Source of the DNA: UBA11891 sp049890035
GTDB lineage: Bacteria > Bacteroidota > Bacteroidia > Flavobacteriales > Flavobacteriaceae
NCBI GenBank assembly: GCA_049890035.1
Contig: JBMHCG010000029.1
Span: forward strand, 90,333-154,332
Reading direction: 5' to 3'
DNA length: 64,000 bases
Shown here: in pieces, positions 17,394 through 25,671 of the stretch
How the letters are laid out: every line of letters starts with the position of its first letter
Position numbering within the stretch: position 1 is the stretch's first letter
Made by a program: the position numbers and the translations under genes
Notes under the pieces: model-generated
Databases searched by the model: none
Seen by the model: the letters and a program-made list of their open reading frames with translations, nothing else
Told to the model about the DNA's origin: nothing

Positions 17394-18396
17394 GGATGGC
17401 ACCACTTTTATCTTTTAAGGGTATGGGATCTTGCTGGCGGGTGACGGCTAAAATTTCTGCTAAAATAGAAATGGCAATTTCCTGTGCAGAGGCAGCCCCA
17501 ATATTGATGCCCGCGGGTCCACGAAACTGCTCAAAAAAGGCCAATTCAAGCTCGGGGTCTATGTCCAATAACCGATCGATTAGTTGTGCTTTGCGTTTTT
17601 TGGGCCCCAACAGTCCAAAATAGACCGGATAGGTGTTTTTTAGGGCATTTAAGTAATACACATCTTTAGTGTAACTGTGGGTCATCAAGACAATAGCTGT
17701 TTGTTCGTCTACCAATGATCGATCGATTTGGTGATTGACAGGCGCGTGGATTTGTCGAGCTCCTGGAAAAAAAGCGATCGTTTTTTGCTCATCTGGAGCC
17801 ACTACAATATGGACTTCCCATCCCAAATTACTGGCCGTTTTACAGAGTTGGACGGCATCATGTTCCGCTCCTATAATCAACAAACGAAAAAGCGGTGATA
17901 GGGTTTCTTCGAAAATTAATGGTGCGGATAAATCTGTTTTTTGGTTGTGTAAATTGTAGGTATGTGCCCCCAATTGAATGATGGTCCCTCCAAGTGAACA
18001 AAGTCCAGGTTCACGTTGGTAAAAAGATTTAAGAAGTATGGGTATGCGTTGGTCAAGAGCTTTTTTAAAAGTATGGTAAACATGCTCCGAAATTTCAATA
18101 GGTTCCAAAAGTACGAACAATACCCCTTCGCAGCCCAGGCGAAGTCTCCCGTCATAGGTCATTATCTTGGGTATGCCGCTCTCAATGACACGGAATGCCT
18201 GGTGACAAATTTCTTTTTCAACACAGCCTCCGCTTACAGCACCTAACATCTTACCTTGATCATTGATGAGCATACGAACACCAGGTTTACGATAGGAAGA
18301 TCCATCCAAATCGACCACAGTAGCCAAAATATTTTTTCTTCCAACTTTTTGCCATTGGAATGATTGATCGATTATGGATGCAAATTCGTGTGTCAT
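17386..18396 (-). CDS. xdhC: XdhC/CoxI-family molybdenum hydroxylase maturation factor
   Basis: 336 residues. The XdhC N-terminal domain shows NILATVVDLDGSSYRKPGVR and GAVSGGCVEKEI, and the C-terminal Rossmann-like domain shows FRLLIIGAEHDAVQL, IVLMTHSYTKDVYYL, YFGLLGPKKRKAQLID and GPAGINIGA. XdhC proteins bind the molybdenum cofactor and load it, sulfurated, into xanthine dehydrogenase family enzymes. With mocA it forms a two-gene operon convergent with the iorAB-moa operon, so cofactor synthesis, its tailoring and its insertion are all encoded within 10 kb. A TAATTTTA box lies about 11 nt upstream of the ATG on this strand. Confidence 0.92.
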   Translation of the reverse strand: MTHEFASIIDQSFQWQKVGRKNILATVVDLDGSSYRKPGVRMLINDQGKMLGAVSGGCVEKEICHQAFRVIESGIPKIMTYDGRLRLGCEGVLFVLLEPIEISEHVYHTFKKALDQRIPILLKSFYQREPGLCSLGGTIIQLGAHTYNLHNQKTDLSAPLIFEETLSPLFRLLIIGAEHDAVQLCKTASNLGWEVHIVVAPDEQKTIAFFPGARQIHAPVNHQIDRSLVDEQTAIVLMTHSYTKDVYYLNALKNTYPVYFGLLGPKKRKAQLIDRLLDIDPELELAFFEQFRGPAGINIGAASAQEIAISILAEILAVTRQQDPIPLKDKSGAIHD

Positions 18397-18734
18397 CTGT
18401 CGTTAGGTAAAATTACTGTTTTTAGATAGAATTTTCGGTAATTCTTTAGCTGGATGGTCGCTACATAGTCCACTCTTTTCTAAAGCGAATACCGTTTCAG
18501 CGTGCAGTGCTTTAGGCTATTGGTTTTAAGCTAGGCTAAAGTATCTGGATGAAAACAGCAGCGGTCTACGAATGATGTCTACATATTTTGATTTTTTCTT
18601 GCTTGATTAAAGCATTGCTACATTCCAAAAAAATAAAACGCAGGTTACTCCTTATTCCGTCCTCTTTGGAAGGTTAGTTACATTAAAATTTTTTTTATTG
18701 TAAAAGATAAGATTACTGTATTTTTACAGCAGTT
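18397..18734. other. Intergenic region between xdhC and a desaturase-family gene
   Basis: No credible gene. It holds the divergent promoters and an imperfect inverted repeat (18510-18519 with 18532-18541, one mismatch, 12-nt spacer) of unknown role. Confidence 0.6.
18697..18726 (+). promoter_or_regulatory. Promoter for the hydroxylase gene at 18735
   Basis: ATTG at 18697-18700, an 18-nt spacer and TATTTTTA at 18719-18726 resemble the Bacteroidota TTTG / TAnnTTTG promoter. The ATG follows 8 nt after the -7 box. Confidence 0.45.
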
Positions 18735-19607
18735 ATGGAAAAGTATGTAGACGCATTTGTAAGTGCTTTCGTAGGCACTGTTAATTGGACGTGGAATTCC
18801 ATGCTATTTGAAGTACCGTTTTACACCAACTATTTTTGGGGTCTGATTCTTATTTCGTTGGTTGTTTGGGGATTAGAAATCGCATTTCCCTGGCGCAAAC
18901 AACAATCGATTTTCAGAAAAGATTTTTGGTTGGATGGATTTTACATGTTCTTTAACTTTTTCTTGTTTTCGATAGCCATCAGTGGTTTTTATAAAATACT
19001 TGAGGTATTGTTTGCTGATTTGGGTATTGACAATATACGTTTGGCATTGATAGACTGGTCTGGATGGCCTACAGTGATACAATTGTTGGTGTTCTTTGTG
19101 GTTCTGGATTTTGTACAGTGGTTAACGCACATACTACTCCATAGGGTACCTTATTTATGGCAATTCCACAAAGTACATCACAGTGTGAAAGAAATGGGTT
19201 TTGCTGCACACTTACGCTATCATTGGATGGAGAATGTTTTGTACAAGCCTTTAAAAACATTTGGTGTGATGATCTTAGGAGGCTTTGAACCCGAACAAGC
19301 CTATATCATTCATTTTCTTGCCATCACAATCGGACACTTTAACCATGCAAATATTAGAATTACTTGGGGCGTATTTAAATATGTCTTCAACAGTCCTGTG
19401 ATGCATTTATACCACCACGCTTATCAATTACCCAAGGGGAAATGGGGTGTGAATTTTGGCATTAGTCTAAGCCTTTGGGATTATCTTTTCCAGACCCATT
19501 ATGTTCCAGAGGATAGCGGCACACTATTACTTGGTTTCCCAGGTGATGAAAAGCTACCCAATAGTTTTTTGGGGCAATTGGTTCATGGTTTTTATAAAAA
19601 AAAATAA
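18735..19607 (+). CDS. Sterol desaturase / fatty acid hydroxylase family membrane enzyme
   Basis: 290 residues with about five hydrophobic segments. The di-iron His boxes of the family are all present: HILLHR (HxxxH), FHKVHHS (HxxHH), HFNHANI and HLYHHAY (HxxHH). Such integral-membrane oxygenases hydroxylate or desaturate sterols, carotenoids or lipid chains using O2. The substrate is unknown; carotenoid or lipid modification would suit a flavobacterium but nothing nearby supports it. A second, longer family member is encoded at 53683-54942. The gene is monocistronic. Confidence 0.88.
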   Translation: MEKYVDAFVSAFVGTVNWTWNSMLFEVPFYTNYFWGLILISLVVWGLEIAFPWRKQQSIFRKDFWLDGFYMFFNFFLFSIAISGFYKILEVLFADLGIDNIRLALIDWSGWPTVIQLLVFFVVLDFVQWLTHILLHRVPYLWQFHKVHHSVKEMGFAAHLRYHWMENVLYKPLKTFGVMILGGFEPEQAYIIHFLAITIGHFNHANIRITWGVFKYVFNSPVMHLYHHAYQLPKGKWGVNFGISLSLWDYLFQTHYVPEDSGTLLLGFPGDEKLPNSFLGQLVHGFYKKK

Positions 19608-19921
19608 TTTGAATCTGTTAATTCTATCTTTGGTTGTTTTCGGAAAAACAACTTCAAAAAGGTTCCAACACGCTCTATAAATTCCCCTCTGTTTCATTTC
19701 CGATATAGCAGTGCGGCTTACAGAAGTATTTTGGTTTAAATAAATTGAGTAAAAATACGATGATTCTAGGTGCCATTTCAATTCAAAAGATTCATGGTGT
19801 ATTCAAAAACACTTGTTACGAACTGCCTAAAAATCTTTCTATTGAAGTACAGAGGGGTCCGTATTAGAATTTCAATTGCACCCTTCACAGAGGAAATCTA
19901 ATAAGATTGTGGAGTAATACA
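19608..19921. other. Intergenic region between convergent genes
   Basis: No convincing gene. A perfect 8-bp hairpin (19633-19640 with 19645-19652, CGGA loop) lies 25 nt past the hydroxylase stop but has no T run after it, so terminator function is doubtful. Confidence 0.55.
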
Positions 19922-20869
19922 CTACTTAAAATTCCACGAACATTGGGTAGCTTGTTCCGATATCTCCCATAATCTTGCGGCTATTTTTTCATCCAAAGCA
20001 AAGGGTTCTAATTTGCATTTGCCAACAGGGCCAGACCAATTCATTGTACCGGTGGGACCGTAGTAAGCTTTTTGCTCCAAAGGGTCTTCTGTGGCGCACA
20101 TTACTTCTGGATAACAACCTTTTTCGGCCGATTGTACAATGGGTAAAAGAGATAAAATAGAGAACAAGAAGCGGTCTCTTTTACTCGCCTTTTCGTCAAT
20201 TAGCGAAGTTCTAGAAGCACCGGGATGACAAACATAGACACCTGCGGTTGCATTGGATTTTTGGATACGATTTTGCAATTCATAAGCAAACATCATTTGT
20301 GCTAGCTTGCTGTGACAATAGGTCGTCATAGGATTGTAATTGGAATCAAAATTTAAGTCATCGAATTGAATCGTTTTGAGTCCCATTTTATATCCTTCGC
20401 TGGAAACAACAACGATTCTCCCTTTGGAATCATTTATGGTATCGAATAGGAGCTTTACCAATAAAAAATGGCCATAGTGATTGATCCCTAGTTGGTATTC
20501 GAAGCCCTCGGGAGTGAACTCTTGTTTGGCGGTTTGAGCGACGGCTGCATTGCATATAAGAGCGTCTATGTGGGATATGCTATTTTTAATCTCACTAGCT
20601 GCCTCTCTTATAGAGGAGAACACTGCTAAATCCATGAGAACAAAGGAAACTTTTGCATCGGAACCGAATTCCTTTTTCAATGAATCAATTGCTTTTTTTG
20701 ATTTTTTTTCGTTGCGATTGAGCATGACCACCTGTGCTCCTTTTTTTAAAAAAATCTTTGTTGCCTCGTATCCTGTACCCGAATTAGCACCTGTAATCAC
20801 ATACGTTTTACCAGTCAAATTCGCTAATCTGTCGGGTGTCCAGTTGTGAATATTTGATTGAATTGCCAT
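19922..20869 (-). CDS. Short-chain dehydrogenase/reductase (protochlorophyllide reductase-like)
   Basis: 315 residues. The cofactor loop TYVITGANSGTGYEATK is near residue 20, with the basic residues in MLNRNEKKSKKA suggesting NADP(H). ALICNAAV replaces the usual NNAG, and the active site YCHSKLAQMMFAYEL gives YxxxK. VYVCHPGASRTSL is typical of the retinol dehydrogenase / light-dependent protochlorophyllide-reductase-like group, which in non-phototrophs acts on diverse carbonyl or alcohol substrates. It is monocistronic with a TATTTTTA box about 22 nt upstream of its start. Substrate unknown. Confidence 0.88.
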   Translation of the reverse strand: MAIQSNIHNWTPDRLANLTGKTYVITGANSGTGYEATKIFLKKGAQVVMLNRNEKKSKKAIDSLKKEFGSDAKVSFVLMDLAVFSSIREAASEIKNSISHIDALICNAAVAQTAKQEFTPEGFEYQLGINHYGHFLLVKLLFDTINDSKGRIVVVSSEGYKMGLKTIQFDDLNFDSNYNPMTTYCHSKLAQMMFAYELQNRIQKSNATAGVYVCHPGASRTSLIDEKASKRDRFLFSILSLLPIVQSAEKGCYPEVMCATEDPLEQKAYYGPTGTMNWSGPVGKCKLEPFALDEKIAARLWEISEQATQCSWNFK

Positions 20870-21478
20870 TGGAAATAATTTGAAGCAATGATAAAAATAT
20901 TCCTTGTATAATGTGTACTCTTTTTAATGAAAATCCACAATAATTTATTTAGATTTCGACTCATCACTTAAAAGACACCATTTCGTCTTTGATTGACCCT
21001 AGGGACTGATTTCTACGGTTCTATCATTATGTTCTACGCCCTACTGATTCCTTGTGAAGGAATGCAAAGAAGGATAGATAATAGTTACAGAAGAAATTGA
21101 AATAAAAGGGAGAATGGACATAATGAATTTCGAACAAATGACATTTTATAAGAATGAAAAAAGGAAAGTCCAAACTCCCTTGTGTCAATAACAATCAACT
21201 TCAATGTGTGGGAAAGCTGTATATTATTGTTTAATAAATATAAGAAAAAAGTTAGACAAAACTTAATCGAAAGTGAAATATTTAAGTGTCGCATCACCAT
21301 GGTGTTATTTAGAAAGGAAAGGGCGGTTGAACTTGATGCCATACCACATAGGTAACCATAACAATCCATCACACCTTACTGTTTGTTGATTCAGTTCCAG
21401 TGATTGATTATTCTTATCTGTACGATCAAAACGATCTGTCCTTTAAAGCGACGATAAATTATATTTATCTTTATCCGT
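20870..21478. other. 609-bp intergenic region without a clear gene
   Basis: AT-rich, stop-dense in most frames. One minus-strand ORF (21085-21372) has low-complexity hydrophobic content and no recognisable start context, so I leave it out. A 7-bp hairpin is seen at 21047-21063. A TATCTTTA box (21466-21473) lies 5 nt before the ATG of the diheme lipoprotein gene and may be its promoter. Confidence 0.5.
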
Positions 21479-22483
21479 ATGAAAAGGAATTTCTTGTTTT
21501 TAATTCCCCTTTTTATATTCACCTATTCCTGTGATAGAGATGATTTCAATGATCGTAGGATAGAAATACCCAAATTCGATATGATTTCTACAATTGATTT
21601 CGCTGATCGTTTATCTGCCTATAATATTTTCGATGGGGCCCCAAAAAATTTGATCCCAGCAGCAGGCTTTGAAACTATTTCAATTAATGCGAAGCTATTT
21701 ACTGACTATGCATACAAACAAAGGTTGATCAAAGTACCATACGGTACTCAATTGAAAAAATCTCCAGATCATGCATTGGAGTTCCCCAATGGAACCCTTC
21801 TTACAAAAACATTTTATTATTACAATGACGAAAGAGACACCAGTCAGGGAAGAAATATCATCGAAACTCGACTTCTCATTAAAGATGCTGGTAAATGGAA
21901 TGCTGCTACCTATCGTTGGAACGATATGCAAACTGACGCTATTTTAGAAAAGAACGGTTATGAAAAGCAGATTTCTTGGATCAATCAAATGGGTCATACC
22001 AGAACTACATCATACAAAATACCTACTTCTAATGAATGTATCGCTTGTCACTTGTCAAACCAATCGGTAATTCCGTTAGGTGCCACCATAAAAAATCTAA
22101 ACACTCTTATTAAGCAAAATAATAAGACCATAAACCAGTTGATTCATTTTCAAAATATTCGAATTCTAAATGATTTCCCAGTTTGGGATGCACCTTTTAT
22201 GGTAGACTACAATGATCCCGATGCATCTCTATCTGATAGAGGAAGAGCCTATTTGGCCATCAATTGTGCCCATTGCCACAATCCTACTGCATGGGATATT
22301 CCTTCTCTACAGGGATTTGATTTTCGTTATGAAACCCCCTTCCATCAGACCGGCATTTTTTTGGAGCAAGAAGAAATCATTAGAAATGTTTCAAATCAAA
22401 GAATGCCTTTTATAGGGACAACAATGCATGATGAAGAGGGGGTGACGCTATTATTAAATTATATACAAAGCCTACAAAACTAG
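21479..22483 (+). CDS. Diheme c-type cytochrome lipoprotein
   Basis: 334 residues. The N-terminus MKRNFLFLIPLFIFTYSC is a lipoprotein-like signal with Cys at residue 18. Two CxxCH haem c sites are visible: CIACH in the segment SNECIACHLSNQSVIPLG and CAHCH in AINCAHCHNPTAWD, the second close to the C-terminus. The arrangement and the phrase PLGATIKNLN match the SO_2930-type family of exported diheme cytochromes, whose function is unknown. Those often sit beside a parallel beta-helix protein, which is absent here. It would be anchored facing the periplasm. It stands alone, between long AT-rich spacers. Confidence 0.82.
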   Translation: MKRNFLFLIPLFIFTYSCDRDDFNDRRIEIPKFDMISTIDFADRLSAYNIFDGAPKNLIPAAGFETISINAKLFTDYAYKQRLIKVPYGTQLKKSPDHALEFPNGTLLTKTFYYYNDERDTSQGRNIIETRLLIKDAGKWNAATYRWNDMQTDAILEKNGYEKQISWINQMGHTRTTSYKIPTSNECIACHLSNQSVIPLGATIKNLNTLIKQNNKTINQLIHFQNIRILNDFPVWDAPFMVDYNDPDASLSDRGRAYLAINCAHCHNPTAWDIPSLQGFDFRYETPFHQTGIFLEQEEIIRNVSNQRMPFIGTTMHDEEGVTLLLNYIQSLQN

Positions 22484-22716
22484 CTGTAGAGAATTGTTTT
22501 CAAGTGACTGAATTAAAAGGATGTTAACAAAGAGAACATGAATTGAATACCTCAATGTACCTCAACCAAATGTGTGAGAATTTTTATTGATCTCCTACAA
22601 TAAAGAACGAATGTTTAAAACATATGACTCTTTTTTTATTCCTGCTGCGTCAAAAAGTGATTTCAAAAACAATGATTCCTGTTTCTTAATTTATGCGCAT
22701 TCATTTTTTTCCTAAT

Positions 22717-22724
22717 TATATTTA
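22717..22724 (+). promoter_or_regulatory. -7 box directly before the maoC-like gene
   Basis: TATATTTA (TAnnTTTG with the last base A) ends exactly 4 nt before the ATG at 22729, so a start site at the usual distance would fall at the A of the ATG. See the finding on leaderless mRNAs. Confidence 0.4.
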
Positions 22725-22728
22725 ATAT

Positions 22729-23220
22729 ATGAAAGCAAAGAAAGACACCTCCTATAGTACGAAAATTGCCCATTTAAGTGTCCTTGAACAATATGTAGGA
22801 AAAGAAATCGGTTTGACAAAGTGGATGACAATTGAACAAGGCCGTATTGACAAGTTTGCTGAAGTAACCGAAGACTTTCAATGGATACATATTGACCCCA
22901 AAAAAAGTGCCGTTGATTCCCCCTTTAAAAAAACAGTAGCACATGGTTTTTTGATTCTTTCTATGGCTCCTAAATTCTGTTATGAAACGGTCCAATTAGC
23001 AGATGTTGTGTTGGGCGTTAACTATGGTTTGGACAAAGTGCGTTTTATCCATGCTGTTCCTTCTGGTTCTAATATTAGAGGTCGTTTAAGCCTGCTTGCT
23101 TTTGAAGAATTTTCTGGCGGTGCAAAGTATACAATTCAAATTGTTTTTGAGTTGGAGGGTTCAGAGAAACCAGCTTGTATAGCAGCATTTATTGCTATGG
23201 CCTATACAACAGTTGCATAA
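22729..23220 (+). CDS. MaoC-family dehydratase (R-hydratase-like)
   Basis: 163 residues, a single hot-dog domain. The hydratase-2 signature is readable as DFQWIHIDPKKS followed by PFKKTVAHGFLILSMAPKF; the Asp and His of these two segments form the catalytic pair in (R)-specific enoyl-CoA hydratases. It would hydrate 2-enoyl-CoA to (R)-3-hydroxyacyl-CoA, or act on a related thioester. No fatty-acid gene is adjacent. The transcript may begin at the start codon. Confidence 0.9.
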   Translation: MKAKKDTSYSTKIAHLSVLEQYVGKEIGLTKWMTIEQGRIDKFAEVTEDFQWIHIDPKKSAVDSPFKKTVAHGFLILSMAPKFCYETVQLADVVLGVNYGLDKVRFIHAVPSGSNIRGRLSLLAFEEFSGGAKYTIQIVFELEGSEKPACIAAFIAMAYTTVA

Positions 23221-23276
23221 AAGAATGCGATGCTAGTGAGTCATTGAAATTTCTTGTAGACTGAAAATCAATCATA

Positions 23277-23303
23277 AAAAAAGGTGTGCAAAACGCACAC
23301 CTT
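23277..23303 (-). terminator. Terminator of tRNA-Arg
   Basis: A perfect 9-bp stem (23281-23289 with 23295-23303) reads, on the minus strand, into a run of T. It begins 27 nt past the 3' end of the tRNA gene. Confidence 0.85.
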
Positions 23304-23330
23304 CAATTGGTTAGCCAAGGATTGGCGTAG

Positions 23331-23404
23331 TGACCTCGGCAGGATTCAAACCTGCAACCTCTTGAGCCGTAATCAAGTGCACTATTCAGTTATGCTACGA
23401 GGCC
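23331..23404 (-). tRNA. tRNA-Arg (anticodon ACG)
   Basis: Reading the minus strand, the acceptor stem GGCCTCG pairs with CGAGGTC (one G-U), the D stem is GCAT/GTGC, the anticodon stem CTTGA/TCAAG encloses TTACGGC with anticodon ACG, and the T stem is GCAGG/CCTGC around TTTGAAT. The discriminator is A and CCA is not encoded. A34 would be edited to inosine to read CGN codons, which needs TadA. Confidence 0.95.
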
Positions 23405-23414
23405 GATTCGGCTG

Positions 23415-23422
23415 CAAATTTA
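23415..23422 (-). promoter_or_regulatory. -7 box of tRNA-Arg
   Basis: TAAATTTG, a full match to TAnnTTTG, read on the minus strand. It ends 10 nt before the mature tRNA 5' end. Confidence 0.55.
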
Positions 23423-23594
23423 TGATTTTTTTCTAAATAATTGGAATTGCATTCCCTCCTTCTGTGCGAAGAAATCATAATTGAAGGTTGCATAGTAAGA
23501 AATCTTTTGTTCTGTTGCTTTCCATCTGAAATAAAAAACCGTTTGATATTTTGTATTTTCGCTTCAATCAAATTGAAATGCTTAGGCATTCGAA

Positions 23595-24542
23595 ATGGAA
23601 ATCATGAATTTTATTGCCATTATTGTTGGGCTCATTCTCCTCATTAAAGGAGGCGATTGGTTAATGCGCGCAGCGGTCTCTCTCTCTTTAGAAATGCGGA
23701 TTCCTAAGATTGTAGTTGGCATGACTGTGGTGTCCTTTGCTACCTCTGCACCTGAATTGATTGTTAGTTTGCAGTCAGCCCTCTCTGGGCATCCGGATCT
23801 CGCTGTAGGGAACGTTGTCGGTTCCAACATCGCAAACCTAGCCTTTGTTCTTGGTATTACCGTAATCATATCACCCATTCATGTTACGCGTAGCTTTTAT
23901 ACTACAGATTGGCCCATGATGGTGTTAGCGACATGCATATTTATTGGATTTATTTATTTTGATAAAAACTTAGCGCAGTGGGAGGGTGGCATTCTCTTCA
24001 TACTCCTGCTGGTTTTTATTGTTTATCTTATACTTTTTCAAAAACAAGCGGTTATCGATGAGGCCCCCGAGGATGACGAACTCCTTCCGATGAAGACAAC
24101 ATTGGGGTATTTGTTTTTAGGAGGCTTTGGATTGTGGTTAGGATCTGAAACTTTAGTCAAAGGTGCTGTTTCTCTTGCCAATAGTATGGGTGTAAGTGAG
24201 CGTATCATCAGTATTACCGTAGTATCTATTGGGACTAGTATTCCCGAGTTATCTGCCTCTATTGTGGCTGTAATTAACAAAGAAAAAGCAATTTCAATTG
24301 GCAATCTCATCGGGTCAAATATTTTTAATCTAATGGCCGTCATGGGATTAACAGCACTAGTTACTCCAATTCCCATTGGTGATGCTGGGATGTTAAAAAG
24401 CGATATTTGGTGGATGTTAATGATTTCTTTGTTAATCCTTCCCCTGGTTTTTCTTCCCAAAAAAATGCAGCTGGGTCGATTGGATGGGGTCATCCTTTTC
24501 TGCCTCTACATTCTATTTCTTTGGCCCTTAATCATGGGATAA
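23595..24542 (+). CDS. Calcium/sodium antiporter (CaCA family)
   Basis: 315 residues with ten hydrophobic segments in two homologous halves. The alpha repeats are readable as FATSAPELIVSLQSAL...VGNVVGSNIANLAFVLGI and SIGTSIPELSASIVAV...IGNLIGSNIFNLMAVMGL, with the ion-binding Glu in APE and IPE. This is the YrbG-like group of the K-dependent/independent Na/Ca exchanger superfamily, in the inner membrane. The start could also be the Met at 23604. Its stop codon lies inside the terminator of the convergent glutamine synthetase gene. Confidence 0.92.
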   Translation: MEIMNFIAIIVGLILLIKGGDWLMRAAVSLSLEMRIPKIVVGMTVVSFATSAPELIVSLQSALSGHPDLAVGNVVGSNIANLAFVLGITVIISPIHVTRSFYTTDWPMMVLATCIFIGFIYFDKNLAQWEGGILFILLLVFIVYLILFQKQAVIDEAPEDDELLPMKTTLGYLFLGGFGLWLGSETLVKGAVSLANSMGVSERIISITVVSIGTSIPELSASIVAVINKEKAISIGNLIGSNIFNLMAVMGLTALVTPIPIGDAGMLKSDIWWMLMISLLILPLVFLPKKMQLGRLDGVILFCLYILFLWPLIMG

Positions 24543-24575
24543 AAAAAACGATCCTGTTTAGCAAAACAGGATCGT
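24541..24575 (-). terminator. Terminator of the GSII gene
   Basis: An 11-bp stem (24549-24559 with 24564-24574) reads on the minus strand into a run of eight T. It begins 30 nt past the GSII stop and overlaps the stop codon of the antiporter gene on the other strand. Confidence 0.88.
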
Positions 24576-24604
24576 CAAGTCAAATTCTAAAATAGCTTCA
24601 GTCG

Positions 24605-25615
24605 CTAAACATCTGCAGACTTCACTGTTTTCACTATCCGTGCAGCGATTTTATAGGGATCTCCATTAGAAGCAGGGCGACGGTCTTCCAGCCAACCTTT
24701 CCACCCTTTCTCAACGGTAATAATGGGGATGCGGATGGAAGCACCACGATCGGAAATTCCATAACTGAATTCATTGATGGATTGTGTTTCATGCTGGCCC
24801 GTTAACCGTTGGTCATTAAATTCGCCATACACGGCAATGTGTTCTTTGGTAACCGGTCTAAATGCTTCACAAATTTTTTCATATGTTTCCTGTGAGCCAC
24901 AAGTTCTCAATGTGTTGTTTGAGAAGTTTGCGTGCATCCCGGAACCATTCCAATCACCTTTGATTGGTTTCGGATGGTATTCAATGTAATAGCCGTACTG
25001 TTCCGTCAATCTGTCAAGTAAGTACCGCGCAATCCATATTTCATCCCCTGCTTTTTTGGCTCCTTTGGCAAAAAGTTGGAATTCCCATTGCCCACTGGCA
25101 ACTTCCTGGTTGATCCCTTCAAAATTTAGCCCTGCTTCAATACACAAATCAGCATGTTCTTCAACAAAATCTCTTCCGTGCGTATTTTTACCGCCTACGG
25201 AGCAATAATACAGACCTTGAGGTCCTGGATAACCCCCCACGGGGAATCCCAACGGAAGCTGTGTTTCCTTGTCCATAATGAAATATTCTTGCTCAAATCC
25301 AAACCAAAAGTCATTATCGTCATCGTCAATAGTTGCTCGTGCATTGGATTCATGTGCCGATCCATCAGCATTTAAAACTTCTGTCATGACCAGATATCCG
25401 TTGATACGTGTAGGATCAGGATAAATGGCTACAGGTTTTAATAGACAGTCGGAGGAACCGCCCTCTGCTTGGAGTGTGGAAGAACCATCGAAAGACCAGG
25501 TTGGGCAGTCTTCAAGTTTGCCACTAAAATCATCAACAATCTTTGTCTTGCTTCTCAAATTGGCCGTAGGTTTATAACCGTCCAACCAAATGTATTCCAG
25601 TTTAGATTTGCTCAT
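24605..25615 (-). CDS. glnA: Glutamine synthetase type II (GSII)
   Basis: 336 residues from the ATG at 25615. An upstream in-frame ATG at 25642 is rejected because the -7 box (25640-25647) would overlap it. Family marks of eukaryote-like GSII are LEYIWLDGYKPTANLRSKT, the beta-grasp segment CPTWSFDGSSTLQAEGG, FGFEQEYFIMD, SGQWEFQLF (Glu metal ligands), GSGMHANFSNNTLR and GISDRGASIRIP. It makes glutamine from glutamate, ammonia and ATP. It diverges from a GSIII gene across a 305-bp region carrying candidate regulatory repeats, so the two synthetases may be controlled together. Confidence 0.94.
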   Translation of the reverse strand: MSKSKLEYIWLDGYKPTANLRSKTKIVDDFSGKLEDCPTWSFDGSSTLQAEGGSSDCLLKPVAIYPDPTRINGYLVMTEVLNADGSAHESNARATIDDDDNDFWFGFEQEYFIMDKETQLPLGFPVGGYPGPQGLYYCSVGGKNTHGRDFVEEHADLCIEAGLNFEGINQEVASGQWEFQLFAKGAKKAGDEIWIARYLLDRLTEQYGYYIEYHPKPIKGDWNGSGMHANFSNNTLRTCGSQETYEKICEAFRPVTKEHIAVYGEFNDQRLTGQHETQSINEFSYGISDRGASIRIPIITVEKGWKGWLEDRRPASNGDPYKIAARIVKTVKSADV

Positions 25616-25639
25616 TACATTAAAAGTTTTTATTACGCT

Positions 25640-25647
25640 CAAAAATA
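25640..25647 (-). promoter_or_regulatory. -7 box of the GSII gene
   Basis: TATTTTTG on the minus strand, a full TAnnTTTG match, 24 nt before the chosen ATG. It lies across the alternative upstream ATG and so decides the start. Confidence 0.6.
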
Positions 25648-25671
25648 ATAGATTTGGCTGGAAGCCATTTC

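Noticed and set aside
18510..18541. Inverted repeat as a terminator or operator between xdhC and the hydroxylase gene
   Set aside because: One mismatch, a 12-nt loop and no T run, and it lies between divergently transcribed genes where no terminator is needed. Kept only as a note.
19554..19781. 75-codon minus-strand ORF at the end of the hydroxylase gene
   Set aside because: It overlaps a well-supported gene, has no homology that I can see, and lacks a promoter box.
21085..21372. 95-codon minus-strand ORF in the long spacer before the diheme cytochrome
   Set aside because: Hydrophobic, low-information sequence without family resemblance, and no -7 box in front of it. Possibly remnant DNA but not supported as a gene.
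23311..23330. Short GCCAA/TTGGC repeat beside tRNA-Arg as an integration site
   Set aside because: No integrase or mobile element is nearby and no second copy of the tRNA 3' end was seen in the window.
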